Positions 36,375 to 45,102 of a stretch of DNA of 50,996 bases are shown here, in pieces. Origin of the DNA: SYIM01 sp041182885 (GTDB taxonomy: Bacteria; Pseudomonadota; Gammaproteobacteria; Burkholderiales; Burkholderiaceae_E); assembly GCA_049423065.1 (NCBI GenBank), contig JBMSQB010000026.1, positions 1 through 50,996 of the forward strand, given 5' to 3'. Position 1 is the first letter of the stretch, and every line of letters begins with the position of its first letter. Under the pieces are notes generated by a model that worked only from the letters and a program-made list of their open reading frames with translations, was not told where the DNA came from and ran no database searches. Made by a program: the position numbers and the translations under genes.

Positions 36375-37258
36375 TCGCGCGCGCTGGCTGGTGGATGCTC
36401 GGGGTGTCACTGTCTGCAGGCGCGCTCGCAACCCTGCTTGCCTCGGCGTGGCTTGGCGAGCAACGCGCCGACAATGGTCTCCCGGTGGTGGTTGCAAGCA
36501 AGGATATTGCCGCGGGTCAGGTGCTTGATCCTGCGCTGCTTGACGTGGTCAAGTGGCCGCGCGGGGCCGTGCCCCAGGGGGCGTTGGCTGATCCGGCGCT
36601 GCTCGTGGGGCGTGTGCCCCGGACCGCGCTGGTGCGGGGCGAACCGCTGCTGGCTGCCAAGCTCACGCCCGAGGGGTCACGGGGCGGCCTGGCCGCGGTG
36701 ATCGCCCCGGGTCATCGCGCCATCACGGTTCGAGTCAATGAGGTGATCGGCGTGGCCGGGTTCGCGCTGCCAGGGAACTTCGTTGATGTGCTGGTGAGCG
36801 CGCAGGATGATTCACAGGGCGCGCGCATGGTGTCGAGAATTGTGCTCGAGCGCATCCTGGTACTCGCCATCGCACAGGAAGCGGCGCGTGATGAAACCCG
36901 TCCGAAAGTGGTGAGTGCCGTGACGCTCCAGGTGACGCCGCAAGAGGCAGAGCGACTGGATCTCGCGCGCAATGTCGGTCAGCTGTCGCTTGCGCTGCGG
37001 AACCAGGGCGATTCGATATCGGCTGCGGGGCGCGGCGTCTCGCGGGCTGAACTTCTCGGGCTCACCGAGGCGAGGGCCTCGCCGCCGGTTGTGCCCGAGA
37101 GTCGCCCTCCGCTTATCGCGCCTGTTCGGGCGAGTCACAGTCCGCCGGCCGCTGAGCGGTCGGCCACCGGTCTGCCTGATCTGCAGGTGGAGGTCATTCG
37201 CGGCCTCCTGAAATCGACCGCCACGTTCAACCGTAAGGAGGTCGCTCTTGAGCGCTGA
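36371..37258 (+). CDS. cpaB: Flp pilus assembly protein CpaB/RcpC (295 aa)
   Basis: An N-terminal membrane segment (MIARAGWWMLGVSLSAGALATLLASAWL) is followed by a SAF-like domain (VVVASKDIAAGQVLDPALLDVVKWPRGAVPQG) and the RcpC/CpaB core (ITVRVNEVIGVAGFALPGNFVDVLVSAQD and TLQVTPQEAERLDLARNVGQLSLALRN). It is a periplasmic partner of the pilus secretin. The start overlaps the preceding gene's stop and follows GGGAGGGG. The end overlaps the TTG of the secretin gene by eleven bases. Confidence 0.93.
   Translation: MIARAGWWMLGVSLSAGALATLLASAWLGEQRADNGLPVVVASKDIAAGQVLDPALLDVVKWPRGAVPQGALADPALLVGRVPRTALVRGEPLLAAKLTPEGSRGGLAAVIAPGHRAITVRVNEVIGVAGFALPGNFVDVLVSAQDDSQGARMVSRIVLERILVLAIAQEAARDETRPKVVSAVTLQVTPQEAERLDLARNVGQLSLALRNQGDSISAAGRGVSRAELLGLTEARASPPVVPESRPPLIAPVRASHSPPAAERSATGLPDLQVEVIRGLLKSTATFNRKEVALER
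37235..37241 (+). promoter_or_regulatory. Ribosome-binding site deciding the secretin TTG start
   Basis: AAGGAGG lies six bases before TTG at 37248, favouring that start over the ATG at 37263. Confidence 0.7.
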
Positions 37259-38801
37259 TCTGATGAGCCGTCGCAAGTGGCTGTGGAGTGCTGTCGCGTT
37301 GGGCGCCCCGTCTCTGGCCAATGCGCAGCGTGCGGGCGCCGCGCCTGTTACCGCGCCAGCGGCGCGCACCGCCCCTCGCCGGGCACCCCTTGAGCGAACC
37401 CGGATCGGCCCTCCCATTACGCTGGTGGCGGGCAAATCCACCTTGTTGCATCTTGACTCGACGATTGAACGTCTTTCGGTCGGCAACCCCGCCGTTGCCG
37501 ACGTGACCCTGATCAGCCCGGTCGAGCTGTATCTGCTTGGCAAGACCTTCGGTACGACCAACCTCATTCTGTGGCGGGAAGACGGGCCGACGACCATCAT
37601 CGATCTCTCGGTCAGTCTTGATACCCAGGCGCTGCGCGAGCGGCTGCGCGCGCTGTTGCCCGGCGAAACCGGCATCTCAGTGGAAGCAGCGGCCGATTCG
37701 GTGGTGTTGAGTGGTGTCGTGAGCAGTGCGATGCGCGCCGAGCAGGCGGCTGCAATTGCCGACGCCTTCGTTCGAAGTGTGGGTAGGGGCCTGGTGATGC
37801 CGATTGGCGCGGGCGATGGTCGAATGGCAGCGGGACAGACTGCGCAGGTGACATGGGCGCCGGTCGCGCCGGCTGCATCCGGGACGGGTGATGCTTCGCT
37901 TCGGCCACGGGTAGTCAACCTGCTTCAGATATCGCAACCGCAACAGGTGATGCTCGAGGTCAAGGTGGCCGAGGTCTCGAAGACACTGCTCGACCAGTTG
38001 GGGGCGCGCTTTGAAGGCTCGCGTCTGAACGGTGACTGGCGATACAGCATTCTCAGTCAATTCCTGTCGGGTTCGGGCGGGCTGCTTGGCGTTCGCTCGC
38101 CGGGCGGTGATGAACTTCGACTGGATGCCGAACGACGCGATGGCCTGATCAAGATTCTGGCTGAGCCCAATATTGTCGCGATCAGTGGCCATGAAGCGAG
38201 CTTTCTTGCCGGCGGAAAGATTTTCATACCGGTGGCGCGGGCCAACGCGGCCACTGGCGCCAACACCGTGACGCTTGAAGAAAAGGAGTTCGGTATTGGG
38301 CTCAAGTTCATGCCCACCGTGCTCGACGGCGGTCGCATTCACCTGCGCGTCTCGCCCGAGGTTTCCGAACTTTCGCAGACCGGTTCGCCCTTCGTGAGCG
38401 TAGGTGGAACCACCTCGATCCTGCCCAGTTTCACGCTGCGCCGTGCGCAGACCGCGGTGCAACTCGCTGATGGTCAGAGTCTCGCCATCGCAGGCCTGAT
38501 TCGCAGCAACGTGAACGAAAGCATCAAGCGGCTTCCCTGGCTGGGGGATATCCCGGTGCTGGGTGCGCTCTTCCGCAGCGCGGAGTTTCAGGCGGATCAA
38601 TCCGAGCTGATGTTCGTGATCACGCCCCGGCTGGTGGGCGCAGTGGCAGCCCCAATCGGCTTACCCACCGATTCATTTACGCCACCCAACCGAATCGAGT
38701 TTTTCGGCGAGGGACGCCTGGAGGGAAGCGGTCATCCGGCATTACCGGCCACACCGTGGCGTGATCCCGTGGGTTCCGATGCCGTGCCCGCGCGCGACTG
38801 A
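37248..38801 (+). CDS. rcpA: Tad pilus outer-membrane secretin RcpA/CpaC (517 aa)
   Basis: The secretin forms the outer-membrane pore of the Flp pilus. The N-terminal domain has LVAGKSTLLHLDSTIERLSVGNPAVADV and a BON-like segment; the secretin core has QQVMLEVKVAEVSKTLLDQLGARF, IKILAEPNIVAISGHEASFLAGGKIFIP, the FMPTVLDGGRIHLRVSPEVSEL block and the closing WLGDIPVLGALFRSAEFQADQSELMFVITPRLV. The signal peptide MSRRKWLWSAVALGAPSLANAQ carries SRRKWL, close to a Tat motif. The start is TTG at 37248, set by a strong ribosome-binding site. It overlaps cpaB. Confidence 0.95.
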   Translation: MSADLMSRRKWLWSAVALGAPSLANAQRAGAAPVTAPAARTAPRRAPLERTRIGPPITLVAGKSTLLHLDSTIERLSVGNPAVADVTLISPVELYLLGKTFGTTNLILWREDGPTTIIDLSVSLDTQALRERLRALLPGETGISVEAAADSVVLSGVVSSAMRAEQAAAIADAFVRSVGRGLVMPIGAGDGRMAAGQTAQVTWAPVAPAASGTGDASLRPRVVNLLQISQPQQVMLEVKVAEVSKTLLDQLGARFEGSRLNGDWRYSILSQFLSGSGGLLGVRSPGGDELRLDAERRDGLIKILAEPNIVAISGHEASFLAGGKIFIPVARANAATGANTVTLEEKEFGIGLKFMPTVLDGGRIHLRVSPEVSELSQTGSPFVSVGGTTSILPSFTLRRAQTAVQLADGQSLAIAGLIRSNVNESIKRLPWLGDIPVLGALFRSAEFQADQSELMFVITPRLVGAVAAPIGLPTDSFTPPNRIEFFGEGRLEGSGHPALPATPWRDPVGSDAVPARD

Positions 38802-38833
38802 TTGACCCCGGCAGTAACACTCAGGAGAAAGCA

Positions 38834-39124
38834 ATGCGGAAGAAGCATTTTTCAGTGCTGCTGGTAGCGGCTGCGCTGGTTGGTTGTGCCGGGATCGATG
38901 TGGGTGTGATGCCGGTCGCGAGCCCCACCCGTGACGCATTTGGAGATGCCGTGCGCCAGGCCAGAGCCCGCCAGATCATTGATCCCGATGCCGCGCGTCG
39001 CGCACCCGCTCACGCCGGTCTCGATGGACCCGCCGCAGTGAGCGCCTGGCGCCGCTATCAGGAGAGCTTTCAGTCACCCCCGCCGTCGTTCGAGATATTC
39101 GGGGTGGGTGCTGCGGCGCGTTGA
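38834..39124 (+). CDS. Small predicted lipoprotein of the tad locus (96 aa)
   Basis: The N terminus MRKKHFSVLLVAAALVGC gives a signal peptide with a lipobox (LVGC, Cys18); residue +2 is Ala, so the outer membrane is expected. The rest is polar (ARARQIIDPDAARRAPAHAG...SAWRRYQESFQ) and ends with a Pro-rich stretch PPPSFEIFGVGAAAR. AGGAG precedes the ATG and the stop overlaps the TadG start (TGATG). I do not recognise a characterised family. By position it could be a secretin-associated lipoprotein in the role of CpaD or RcpB, but the sequence gives no proof. Confidence 0.75.
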   Translation: MRKKHFSVLLVAAALVGCAGIDVGVMPVASPTRDAFGDAVRQARARQIIDPDAARRAPAHAGLDGPAAVSAWRRYQESFQSPPPSFEIFGVGAAAR

Positions 39125-40461
39125 TGCGGCAGACCGTGAGCAACCGTTGGCGACGCGGCCGGTGCCTGCAGCGGGGCGCAGTGGCAGTGCTGTTTTCGCT
39201 TGCGCTACCGGTCGTGATCGGGTTGGCGGCGCTTGCCATTGATGTCAGCCGTCTGGTGGTGGTGAGGGCTGAGCTGCAGTCTGCTGCTGACGCGTGTGCG
39301 CTCGCTGCGGTGTCGCAACTGCGTTCAACCACCGCAAGCACATCGCAGTTGCTGCGGGCGGAGGCGCATGGCCTCGCCTTGAGCGATGCGCTCGCCCAGA
39401 GCCTCTCCGGTGACGCGCGGCCTGCCGATTCGCTTAACCGGTTCGATTTTCAGTCGCGGCAGCTGAACGGATCAATGCTGGCTGTGCGATTTTCGAGCAG
39501 TGCGTCCGGGCCCTGGCGAGCTGCCTCGGTCAGTAGCGGGAGCATCTCTCATGTCCAGTGCTCGGCCGATGGTGGCCAGATTCCGCTCTACCTGGCGGGC
39601 GTGGTTGGGGTCCGACAGGTGTTCCCCGTGACGGCGCGCGCGGTGGCAGCGCTTGCGCCCAGTCAGGTGAATTGCGCGTTTCCCATGGCGCTATGCAAGG
39701 CGCCGGGTACGCGCGCGAATTCCAGCAAGCCTTTCGGCCTTCAGGTCGGTGACTGGATGCGCGAGCCGAGCTCACAGGGGACCAACCGTTATGATGGGGC
39801 GGGAAAATTCGGCTGGGTTGATTTCGATCCACCCAGCGGCGGCGCAGAACAGCTGCAAGAGCTGATTGCGGGCCGGGGAAGTTGCTCACTCGAACTCGGC
39901 CGCAAGGTCGGCGAGAGCGGCGCAAAAAGCAGCGTCTACGATGCCTGGAACTCACGCTTCGGGCTCTATGGTAGCGGTGGCCCGACCCCGGCAGCGAGTC
40001 CAGGCGATTTGTCGGGATATGCCTACACCAGCAAGACCTGGCCCGATGGGCGCAACGCCTATTCCGGGACGGCAAAAGGTGCGGCTGCGGGCACGCCAAA
40101 CTTTCTCGCGAGTCGCGCGGGTTTCGCGCCCTATCAGGGCAACAGTGCGTCCGGTGTCAACGCCAAATACTCGACCAATTGGTCCTCTGCAGACCGTCGT
40201 GCGCAGGGCCGCGAGCGCCGGCTGGTGGTGGTGCCGATCGTGGATTGTGCAGTGTGGGATTCGAGCGGCAGCGTGCAACCGGTGATTGAGGGCTGGGGCT
40301 GCGCGCTCCTGCTGAGCCCGATCGCGACTTCCGGCAGCAGTGGGCCGGGCCAGGCAGAGTTCCTGGGGCTCGCAAGCGATCTGGGGTCACCCTGCGCAAG
40401 CAACGGGCTGCCCGGCAGCAGCCTGTCCGCGGGCCCACTTGTGCCGGTGCTCGTCGAATGA
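39124..40461 (+). CDS. tadG: TadG-like pilus assembly protein (445 aa)
   Basis: An N-terminal prepilin-like membrane segment, RGAVAVLFSLALPVVIGLAALAIDVSRLVVVRAELQSAADACALAAV, is diagnostic for TadG/TadE-like 'pilus assembly' proteins; the remaining about 390 residues are periplasmic or extracellular, rich in Gly, Ser and aromatic residues with about a dozen Cys, suggesting disulfides. ATG at 39124 overlaps the lipoprotein stop (TGATG); a TTG three bases earlier is possible. The stop overlaps the tadE start. No von Willebrand metal site was clear. Confidence 0.85.
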   Translation: MRQTVSNRWRRGRCLQRGAVAVLFSLALPVVIGLAALAIDVSRLVVVRAELQSAADACALAAVSQLRSTTASTSQLLRAEAHGLALSDALAQSLSGDARPADSLNRFDFQSRQLNGSMLAVRFSSSASGPWRAASVSSGSISHVQCSADGGQIPLYLAGVVGVRQVFPVTARAVAALAPSQVNCAFPMALCKAPGTRANSSKPFGLQVGDWMREPSSQGTNRYDGAGKFGWVDFDPPSGGAEQLQELIAGRGSCSLELGRKVGESGAKSSVYDAWNSRFGLYGSGGPTPAASPGDLSGYAYTSKTWPDGRNAYSGTAKGAAAGTPNFLASRAGFAPYQGNSASGVNAKYSTNWSSADRRAQGRERRLVVVPIVDCAVWDSSGSVQPVIEGWGCALLLSPIATSGSSGPGQAEFLGLASDLGSPCASNGLPGSSLSAGPLVPVLVE

Positions 40462-40994
40462 CAGCGCGCGTCCGTGCACGCGAGCGGGGGGTGGCGACGA
40501 TTGAACTTGCCGTCATCCTCGGATTGCTGGCCTCACTCGTGCTGGGCGTTGTTGAGCTCTCAAGAGCCACCCAGCAGTTCGCCACGCTGAGCGGCGCAGC
40601 GCGCGCGGCGGCGCGGCTTGCCTCGGCCAGTGCCTCGCCAGAGGGAATCGCGAGCGCCCAGTGCCTGGCCGTCTACGGCAGGGCGCTCGAGAGTTGCGTT
40701 GGCAATTCGGCCGGGGCGCCATTGTTGCCCGGCCTGTCAACGCGGCATGTGCTGATCAGCGTTCCTGCCGACCTTCGTGATGCCTCGGGCGCGCTGGTTC
40801 ATGTGGCAACGCCGGGGCTGGCCTCGATTCAGGCGCGCGCCGCCGATGGCAGCAGCGCTGGAACGCTTGATCTCCTCACGGTGACCATGGGCCCCCCCGG
40901 TGCGCGCTACCGGTTTGTTCCGCTGATGCCGGCGTGGATGCCGGCGTTTGAATTTGCGCCCATCAGCGTCAGCATGGCGATGGCGGGTCACTGA
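40458..40994 (+). CDS. tadE: TadE-like minor pseudopilin (178 aa)
   Basis: The N-terminal segment ERG|VATIELAVILGLLASLVLGVVELSRATQQFATLSGAARAAARLAS is a TadE prepilin domain with Gly before the likely cut and Glu at position 5. The remainder is a periplasmic domain with two Cys near the middle (SAQCLAV...LESCVGN). The start overlaps tadG by four bases. One base separates it from the next pseudopilin-like gene. Confidence 0.9.
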   Translation: MTARVRARERGVATIELAVILGLLASLVLGVVELSRATQQFATLSGAARAAARLASASASPEGIASAQCLAVYGRALESCVGNSAGAPLLPGLSTRHVLISVPADLRDASGALVHVATPGLASIQARAADGSSAGTLDLLTVTMGPPGARYRFVPLMPAWMPAFEFAPISVSMAMAGH

Positions 40995-40995
40995 C

Positions 40996-41466
40996 ATGCG
41001 CCGCCTCCGCAGTCGTCAGCACGGCGCAAGCCTCGTCGAAATCACCCTGTCGATTCTGATCCTGGCGGTCCTGTTGACGCTCTTTGTCGATGTGTCGCGC
41101 TGGCTCCATGCCTGGAGCGCTGCGGGTGAAGCCACCCGGTTGGGGGCGCGGCTGGCGGCCTTGTGCGAACGTGGGGCGGATGGGGAGCAGGCGATCCGCG
41201 AGCAGATGCGTAGCTGGCTTCCAGATCTTTCCCGTGAGCGCGCGGCAAGCGTGATCCGCATCAGCTATGAGAACCCCGCGGGAAGCCCCTCGGCTTCATG
41301 CGATGCCAGCAGTTGCCGCCAGGTCAGCGTCTGGCTGGAGGGCCACGCAATCGATGCACTGGGCGGACTGGTTCCCGGTGGCCGACTGCCGCTTCCTGCA
41401 ATGCGCGCGAGCGTGGTCCGAGAGAGTCTTCAATCCCGCACCGGTGGGTGCGCGCCCGTTCGATGA
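40996..41466 (+). CDS. Second TadE/TadF-like minor pseudopilin (156 aa)
   Basis: The N-terminal RQHG|ASLVEITLSILILAVLLTLFVDVSRWLHAWSAAGEATRLGARLAAL is again a prepilin-type segment with Glu at position 5. The periplasmic domain contains CDASSCRQVSVWLEG and a Cys near the C terminus. By position it is the likely TadF counterpart. Its stop overlaps a possible upstream ATG (41463) of tadZ. Confidence 0.85.
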   Translation: MRRLRSRQHGASLVEITLSILILAVLLTLFVDVSRWLHAWSAAGEATRLGARLAALCERGADGEQAIREQMRSWLPDLSRERAASVIRISYENPAGSPSASCDASSCRQVSVWLEGHAIDALGGLVPGGRLPLPAMRASVVRESLQSRTGGCAPVR

Positions 41467-41477
41467 AAGGCCCGACG

Positions 41478-42659
41478 ATGTCCATTTCTGTCAGTGTGGT
41501 TGGCGTTGACCCGCAGCACCTGAGCCGCATCGCGGCAGCACTTCCCGGCGACTCGGAATCGCTCACGCTTCGGACCATGACCGGGGGCGCACTGGAGGCG
41601 GCTGGAGAGGTGCAGCGTGATCCGCCCGATCTGCTGGTGCTCGATGCGCCTGCGCTTGACGAAGCCGATCTCGCCTTGCTCGAGTCCTCGCTCCTGTCGG
41701 CGCCTGCCACCGCGATGGTGCTGCTGTCACCCGACCGCTCGAGCGAATTTCTGATGCGGGCAATGCGCGCGGGCGTGCGGGAGGTGATCCCCTCACCCTC
41801 GGCCGCATCCGACCTGAGTGCAGCCTTTGCGCGCCAACTTGAACGGCTGGGGCTGCAGCGTCTTGGCATGCCGGCGGGCACGGTGATCGCCCTGGTGCCC
41901 GCGAAGGGCGGAAGCGGTGCGACCTTCATCGCGACCAGCCTGGCGGCTGAGCTTGCGGCGCAGGGCGCACGAACGCTGGTCATCGATCTGAACGCGCCGT
42001 TCGGCGACGCCGCGCTCCATCTGGTCGAGGAGCGTCCATCCGCCACGCTCGCCGATCTGGTGCGGCAGGTGGGGCGCCTGGATGCGACGCTGCTCGAATC
42101 GGTCGCGGTGGAAGCAAGTGACGGCTTGTCGCTCCTTGCCGCGCCCGACTCGATCGAGTCATTCGAACAGGTTGGCGCCGACGCATTCGAGCGGATCCTG
42201 GCACTGGCTCGCTCGCGCTTCCGTTTTGTACTCCTCGACGTTGGCCGCTCGCTCGATCCGGTCACGGTTCGCGGCCTTGATCGCGCGGATCGCATTCTGC
42301 TGATCTCTCAGCCGTCGTTACCGTATCTGCACGCCGCGCGCCGCGTGCTCGATCTGTTCGTGGGCCTGGGCTACGGCTCGGATCGAATCGACCTGGTGCT
42401 CAACCGCTTCGAGCGTGGCATGGAGCCGTCGGCCGACGAGGCCTCGAAGATGCTGGGGGTCAAGGTCGCCGATCTGATTCCAAACAGTTACCGCGCCGTG
42501 GGGCGCGCGATCAACCATGGTCAGCCTATCCGTGCCAGTGCGCCACGCGACCCGGTGGCGAAGGCACTGTCGGTGCTCGCCGAGCGGCTTTTGTCGCAGC
42601 CGCGTCCTGGGCGTGGCGATGCGCTGGAACCTGGCCCCGCGAAACCGGTGCGCCATTGA
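41478..42659 (+). CDS. tadZ: Pilus polar-localisation ATPase TadZ/CpaE (393 aa)
   Basis: Residues about 1-125 are an atypical receiver-like domain (SVVGVDPQHLSRIAA...LLVLDAPAL...AMRAGVREVIPSP). The MinD/ParA-like part has the deviant Walker A PAKGGSGATFIATSLAAELA (Lys143 kept, Ala148 in place of the P-loop Lys), which is usual in TadZ/CpaE. VIDLNAPFGDAALHL and FVLLDVGRSLDPVT follow. TadZ localises the pilus machine. ATG at 41478 has AAAGG upstream; ATG at 41463 overlapping the previous stop is an alternative. Confidence 0.93.
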   Translation: MSISVSVVGVDPQHLSRIAAALPGDSESLTLRTMTGGALEAAGEVQRDPPDLLVLDAPALDEADLALLESSLLSAPATAMVLLSPDRSSEFLMRAMRAGVREVIPSPSAASDLSAAFARQLERLGLQRLGMPAGTVIALVPAKGGSGATFIATSLAAELAAQGARTLVIDLNAPFGDAALHLVEERPSATLADLVRQVGRLDATLLESVAVEASDGLSLLAAPDSIESFEQVGADAFERILALARSRFRFVLLDVGRSLDPVTVRGLDRADRILLISQPSLPYLHAARRVLDLFVGLGYGSDRIDLVLNRFERGMEPSADEASKMLGVKVADLIPNSYRAVGRAINHGQPIRASAPRDPVAKALSVLAERLLSQPRPGRGDALEPGPAKPVRH

Positions 42660-42681
42660 AGACCGAGTCTGCAGCCCAGTC

Positions 42682-42686
42682 AGGAG
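42682..42686 (+). promoter_or_regulatory. Ribosome-binding site deciding the tadA start
   Basis: AGGAG five bases before ATG at 42692; a TTG at 42656 overlapping the tadZ stop is the rejected alternative. Confidence 0.6.
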
Positions 42687-42691
42687 CCTTG

Positions 42692-44092
42692 ATGTCAATC
42701 CGAGACCGTTTGGTTGAACCCGCCCGTTCGCCCGGGATGGCGCCTCAGGGTGCGCACCCGATATCCGTGTCCGCCCGACCCACGCCGGAGTCGGTCAGTG
42801 GCGCCTCCTACCGGATTCTGAAGGGTCGGATCCATCGCGAACTTCTCGATCGCGTCGATACGCGCCAGCTGTCGGCGCAGGCGCCCGAACAGCTCCATGA
42901 GGAGTTGCGTCGCCAGATCGATCAGCTGTTGTCCGAGCACGGTGCTCAGCTGAATGCGGCCGAGCGACGACAGATTGTGGTGGACATCCGGCATGAAGTT
43001 GCCGGACTGGGGCCGCTTGAGCCGCTGCTGGCCGACGCCACGATCTCCGACATTCTGGTGAACTCGGCGAGGCAGGTGTATGTCGAGCGTGGTGGCGTCC
43101 TGGAACCCACCCAGGTGGAATTCGATGACGACCAGCACCTGCTTGCATTGATCGATCGGATCGTGTCCCGCATGGGCCGACGGATTGACGAATCGAGTCC
43201 GATGGTTGACGCGCGCCTTGCCGACGGCTCGCGGGTCAACGCCATCATCCCGCCGCTTGCGATTGACGGACCGTGTTTGTCGATCCGGCGCTTCAGCGCG
43301 GTGCCGCTCAAGATGGATGATCTGATTGCGCGGGGCGCGATGCCCGCGCCGGTTTCCGAACTGCTGGCAGGGATGGTGCGGGCCCGGCTCAATATCCTGG
43401 TGTCCGGCGGAACGGGCGCGGGGAAAACCACGCTCCTCAACGTGCTCTCGTCGTTCATCCCGAATCAGGAACGTGTCATCACCATCGAGGATGCGGCCGA
43501 GCTGCAGCTGCAGCAGCCCCATGTGGTTCGTCTGGAAACTCGCCCGCCCAATATCGAGGGGCGGGGCGAGGTGTCGCAGCGTGCACTGGTTCGCAACAGC
43601 CTGCGGATGCGCCCCGACCGGATCATTCTCGGCGAGGTGCGCGGCGGTGAGGCGTTCGACATGCTGCAGGCAATGAACACGGGTCATGAAGGCTCGCTCG
43701 CCACCGTGCACGCGAACATGCCGCGCGATGCGCTGATGCGCCTGGAAAACATGGTGGGCATGGCCGAGCTGTCGCTGTCGCCCCGATCGATCCGGCAGCA
43801 GATTGCGTCCGCGATCGATGCGGTGGTGCAGCTGTCCCGGCTGTCCGATGGCAGCCGGCGCCTGACGGCACTGGCCGAGGTCACCGGCATGGAGACCGAT
43901 ACCATCACCATGCAGAACATCTTCGAGTTTCGGCAGACCGGCGTCGATGGCGAGGGGAGGGTGCTGGGCGCTTTTCATTCAACCGGTGTCCGGCCGCGGT
44001 TCGCCGACAGACTGGCCGCGCGTGCGATCGGGCTGCCGTCGGGCTGCTTCGACCCGCGTTGCACCTGGCCCGCGCAGGCTGCCAGCAAATGA
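42692..44092 (+). CDS. tadA: Tad secretion ATPase TadA/CpaF (466 aa)
   Basis: The hexameric traffic ATPase that powers Flp pilus extension. The N-terminal domain contains HEVAGLGPLEPLLADATISDILVN and SRVNAIIPPLAIDGPCLSIRRF. The ATPase domain has Walker A LVSGGTGAGKTTLLNVLS (about 235-252), the Asp box ERVITIEDAAELQL, Walker B RPDRIILGEVRGGEAFDMLQAMNTGHEGSLATVHAN with the His box, and RLENMVGM. Length is typical. Its stop overlaps tadB by four bases. Confidence 0.97.
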   Translation: MSIRDRLVEPARSPGMAPQGAHPISVSARPTPESVSGASYRILKGRIHRELLDRVDTRQLSAQAPEQLHEELRRQIDQLLSEHGAQLNAAERRQIVVDIRHEVAGLGPLEPLLADATISDILVNSARQVYVERGGVLEPTQVEFDDDQHLLALIDRIVSRMGRRIDESSPMVDARLADGSRVNAIIPPLAIDGPCLSIRRFSAVPLKMDDLIARGAMPAPVSELLAGMVRARLNILVSGGTGAGKTTLLNVLSSFIPNQERVITIEDAAELQLQQPHVVRLETRPPNIEGRGEVSQRALVRNSLRMRPDRIILGEVRGGEAFDMLQAMNTGHEGSLATVHANMPRDALMRLENMVGMAELSLSPRSIRQQIASAIDAVVQLSRLSDGSRRLTALAEVTGMETDTITMQNIFEFRQTGVDGEGRVLGAFHSTGVRPRFADRLAARAIGLPSGCFDPRCTWPAQAASK

Positions 44093-45084
44093 GCGCGTTG
44101 TCGGTGAGCGCCTGGCTGCCCTGGATGCTGCTCGTCTTCATCGCGGTGAGTCTGCTGCTGCACGGCGCCTGGCTGATCTGGGACGGGACGATGCGGAGCC
44201 GACGACGGATGTCGTTACGCTGGGCGCGGTTTCATGATCCATCGGCCGCTCGGATGCGGTCCGGGTCGGAGCGCGCATCTGTCGGTGATCTGCCGGGCGA
44301 ACGCCTCGCCGGTGCCGGCGCCCGCATCGGTGGACGTCGTCTCCTTGGCTGGCTGGATCAGCCGCTTCGCGATGCGCAATTCCGATGGCGCACCCCGCAA
44401 GTGCTGCTCGGTGGGGGCGCGATCGGACTGCCGGTGGCGGGCTTGGGATTGGTACTGGGCGTGCCTGTTGTACTGGTGCTGCCCGTGCTCGGTCTGATGC
44501 TCGCGGTCCCCTGGCTTTACGCAGCCCGCGTCATCCGACGCCGCGCGGCGCAGATTCAGGGCCAGCTCGCCGATGCCGTCGATCTGGTCGCGCGCGCGCT
44601 CCGCGCCGGCCATGCGCTCGCTTCGGCGCTCCGGATGGTTGCCGATCAGGCGCCTGCGCCAATCTCGGTCGAGTTCGCCACCGTGTGCGATCAGATCGGA
44701 TTCGGCGTTCCTGCCGATCAGGCGCTTCGCGAGATGGCGGTGCGCAGTCGCTCGGATGATCTGCGCTATGTGGTGACCGCGGTTCTTCTGCAGCGTGAAA
44801 CCGGCGGCAACCTCGCCGAGCTGCTCGACAACATCGCGGGGCTGGTCCGGCAGCGTCAGCAACTGCGGCACAGCGTGCGGGCGCTGTCCGCGGAAGGCCG
44901 TTTGTCGGCGTGGATTCTGGGAATCCTGCCGTTTGCGCTGGCGGGTGTGATTTCGGTGATCAACCCGGCGCTTCTGTCTCTGCTCTGGACCGATCCCGCA
45001 GGCCGCGCAATGGCTGGCGGCGCGCTTTTCATGATGGTCCTGGGCATTCTGATCATGCGTCAGCTGGTGCAGGTTCGCGCCTGA
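44089..45084 (+). CDS. tadB: Tad inner-membrane platform protein TadB (331 aa)
   Basis: A T2SSF-domain membrane protein. An N-terminal membrane segment (LPWMLLVFIAVSLLLHGAWLI) precedes two central hydrophobic segments (LLGGGAIGLPVAGLGLVLG, VVLVLPVLGLMLAVPWLY), the cytoplasmic T2SSF helix bundle (LADAVDLVARALRAGHALASALRMVADQ... and VVTAVLLQRETGGNLAELLDNIA) and C-terminal segments. The start ATG at 44089 overlaps the tadA stop. With TadC it forms the inner-membrane platform. Confidence 0.95.
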   Translation: MSALSVSAWLPWMLLVFIAVSLLLHGAWLIWDGTMRSRRRMSLRWARFHDPSAARMRSGSERASVGDLPGERLAGAGARIGGRRLLGWLDQPLRDAQFRWRTPQVLLGGGAIGLPVAGLGLVLGVPVVLVLPVLGLMLAVPWLYAARVIRRRAAQIQGQLADAVDLVARALRAGHALASALRMVADQAPAPISVEFATVCDQIGFGVPADQALREMAVRSRSDDLRYVVTAVLLQRETGGNLAELLDNIAGLVRQRQQLRHSVRALSAEGRLSAWILGILPFALAGVISVINPALLSLLWTDPAGRAMAGGALFMMVLGILIMRQLVQVRA

Positions 45085-45102
45085 CATGCGGGAGACTTCG
45101 CT

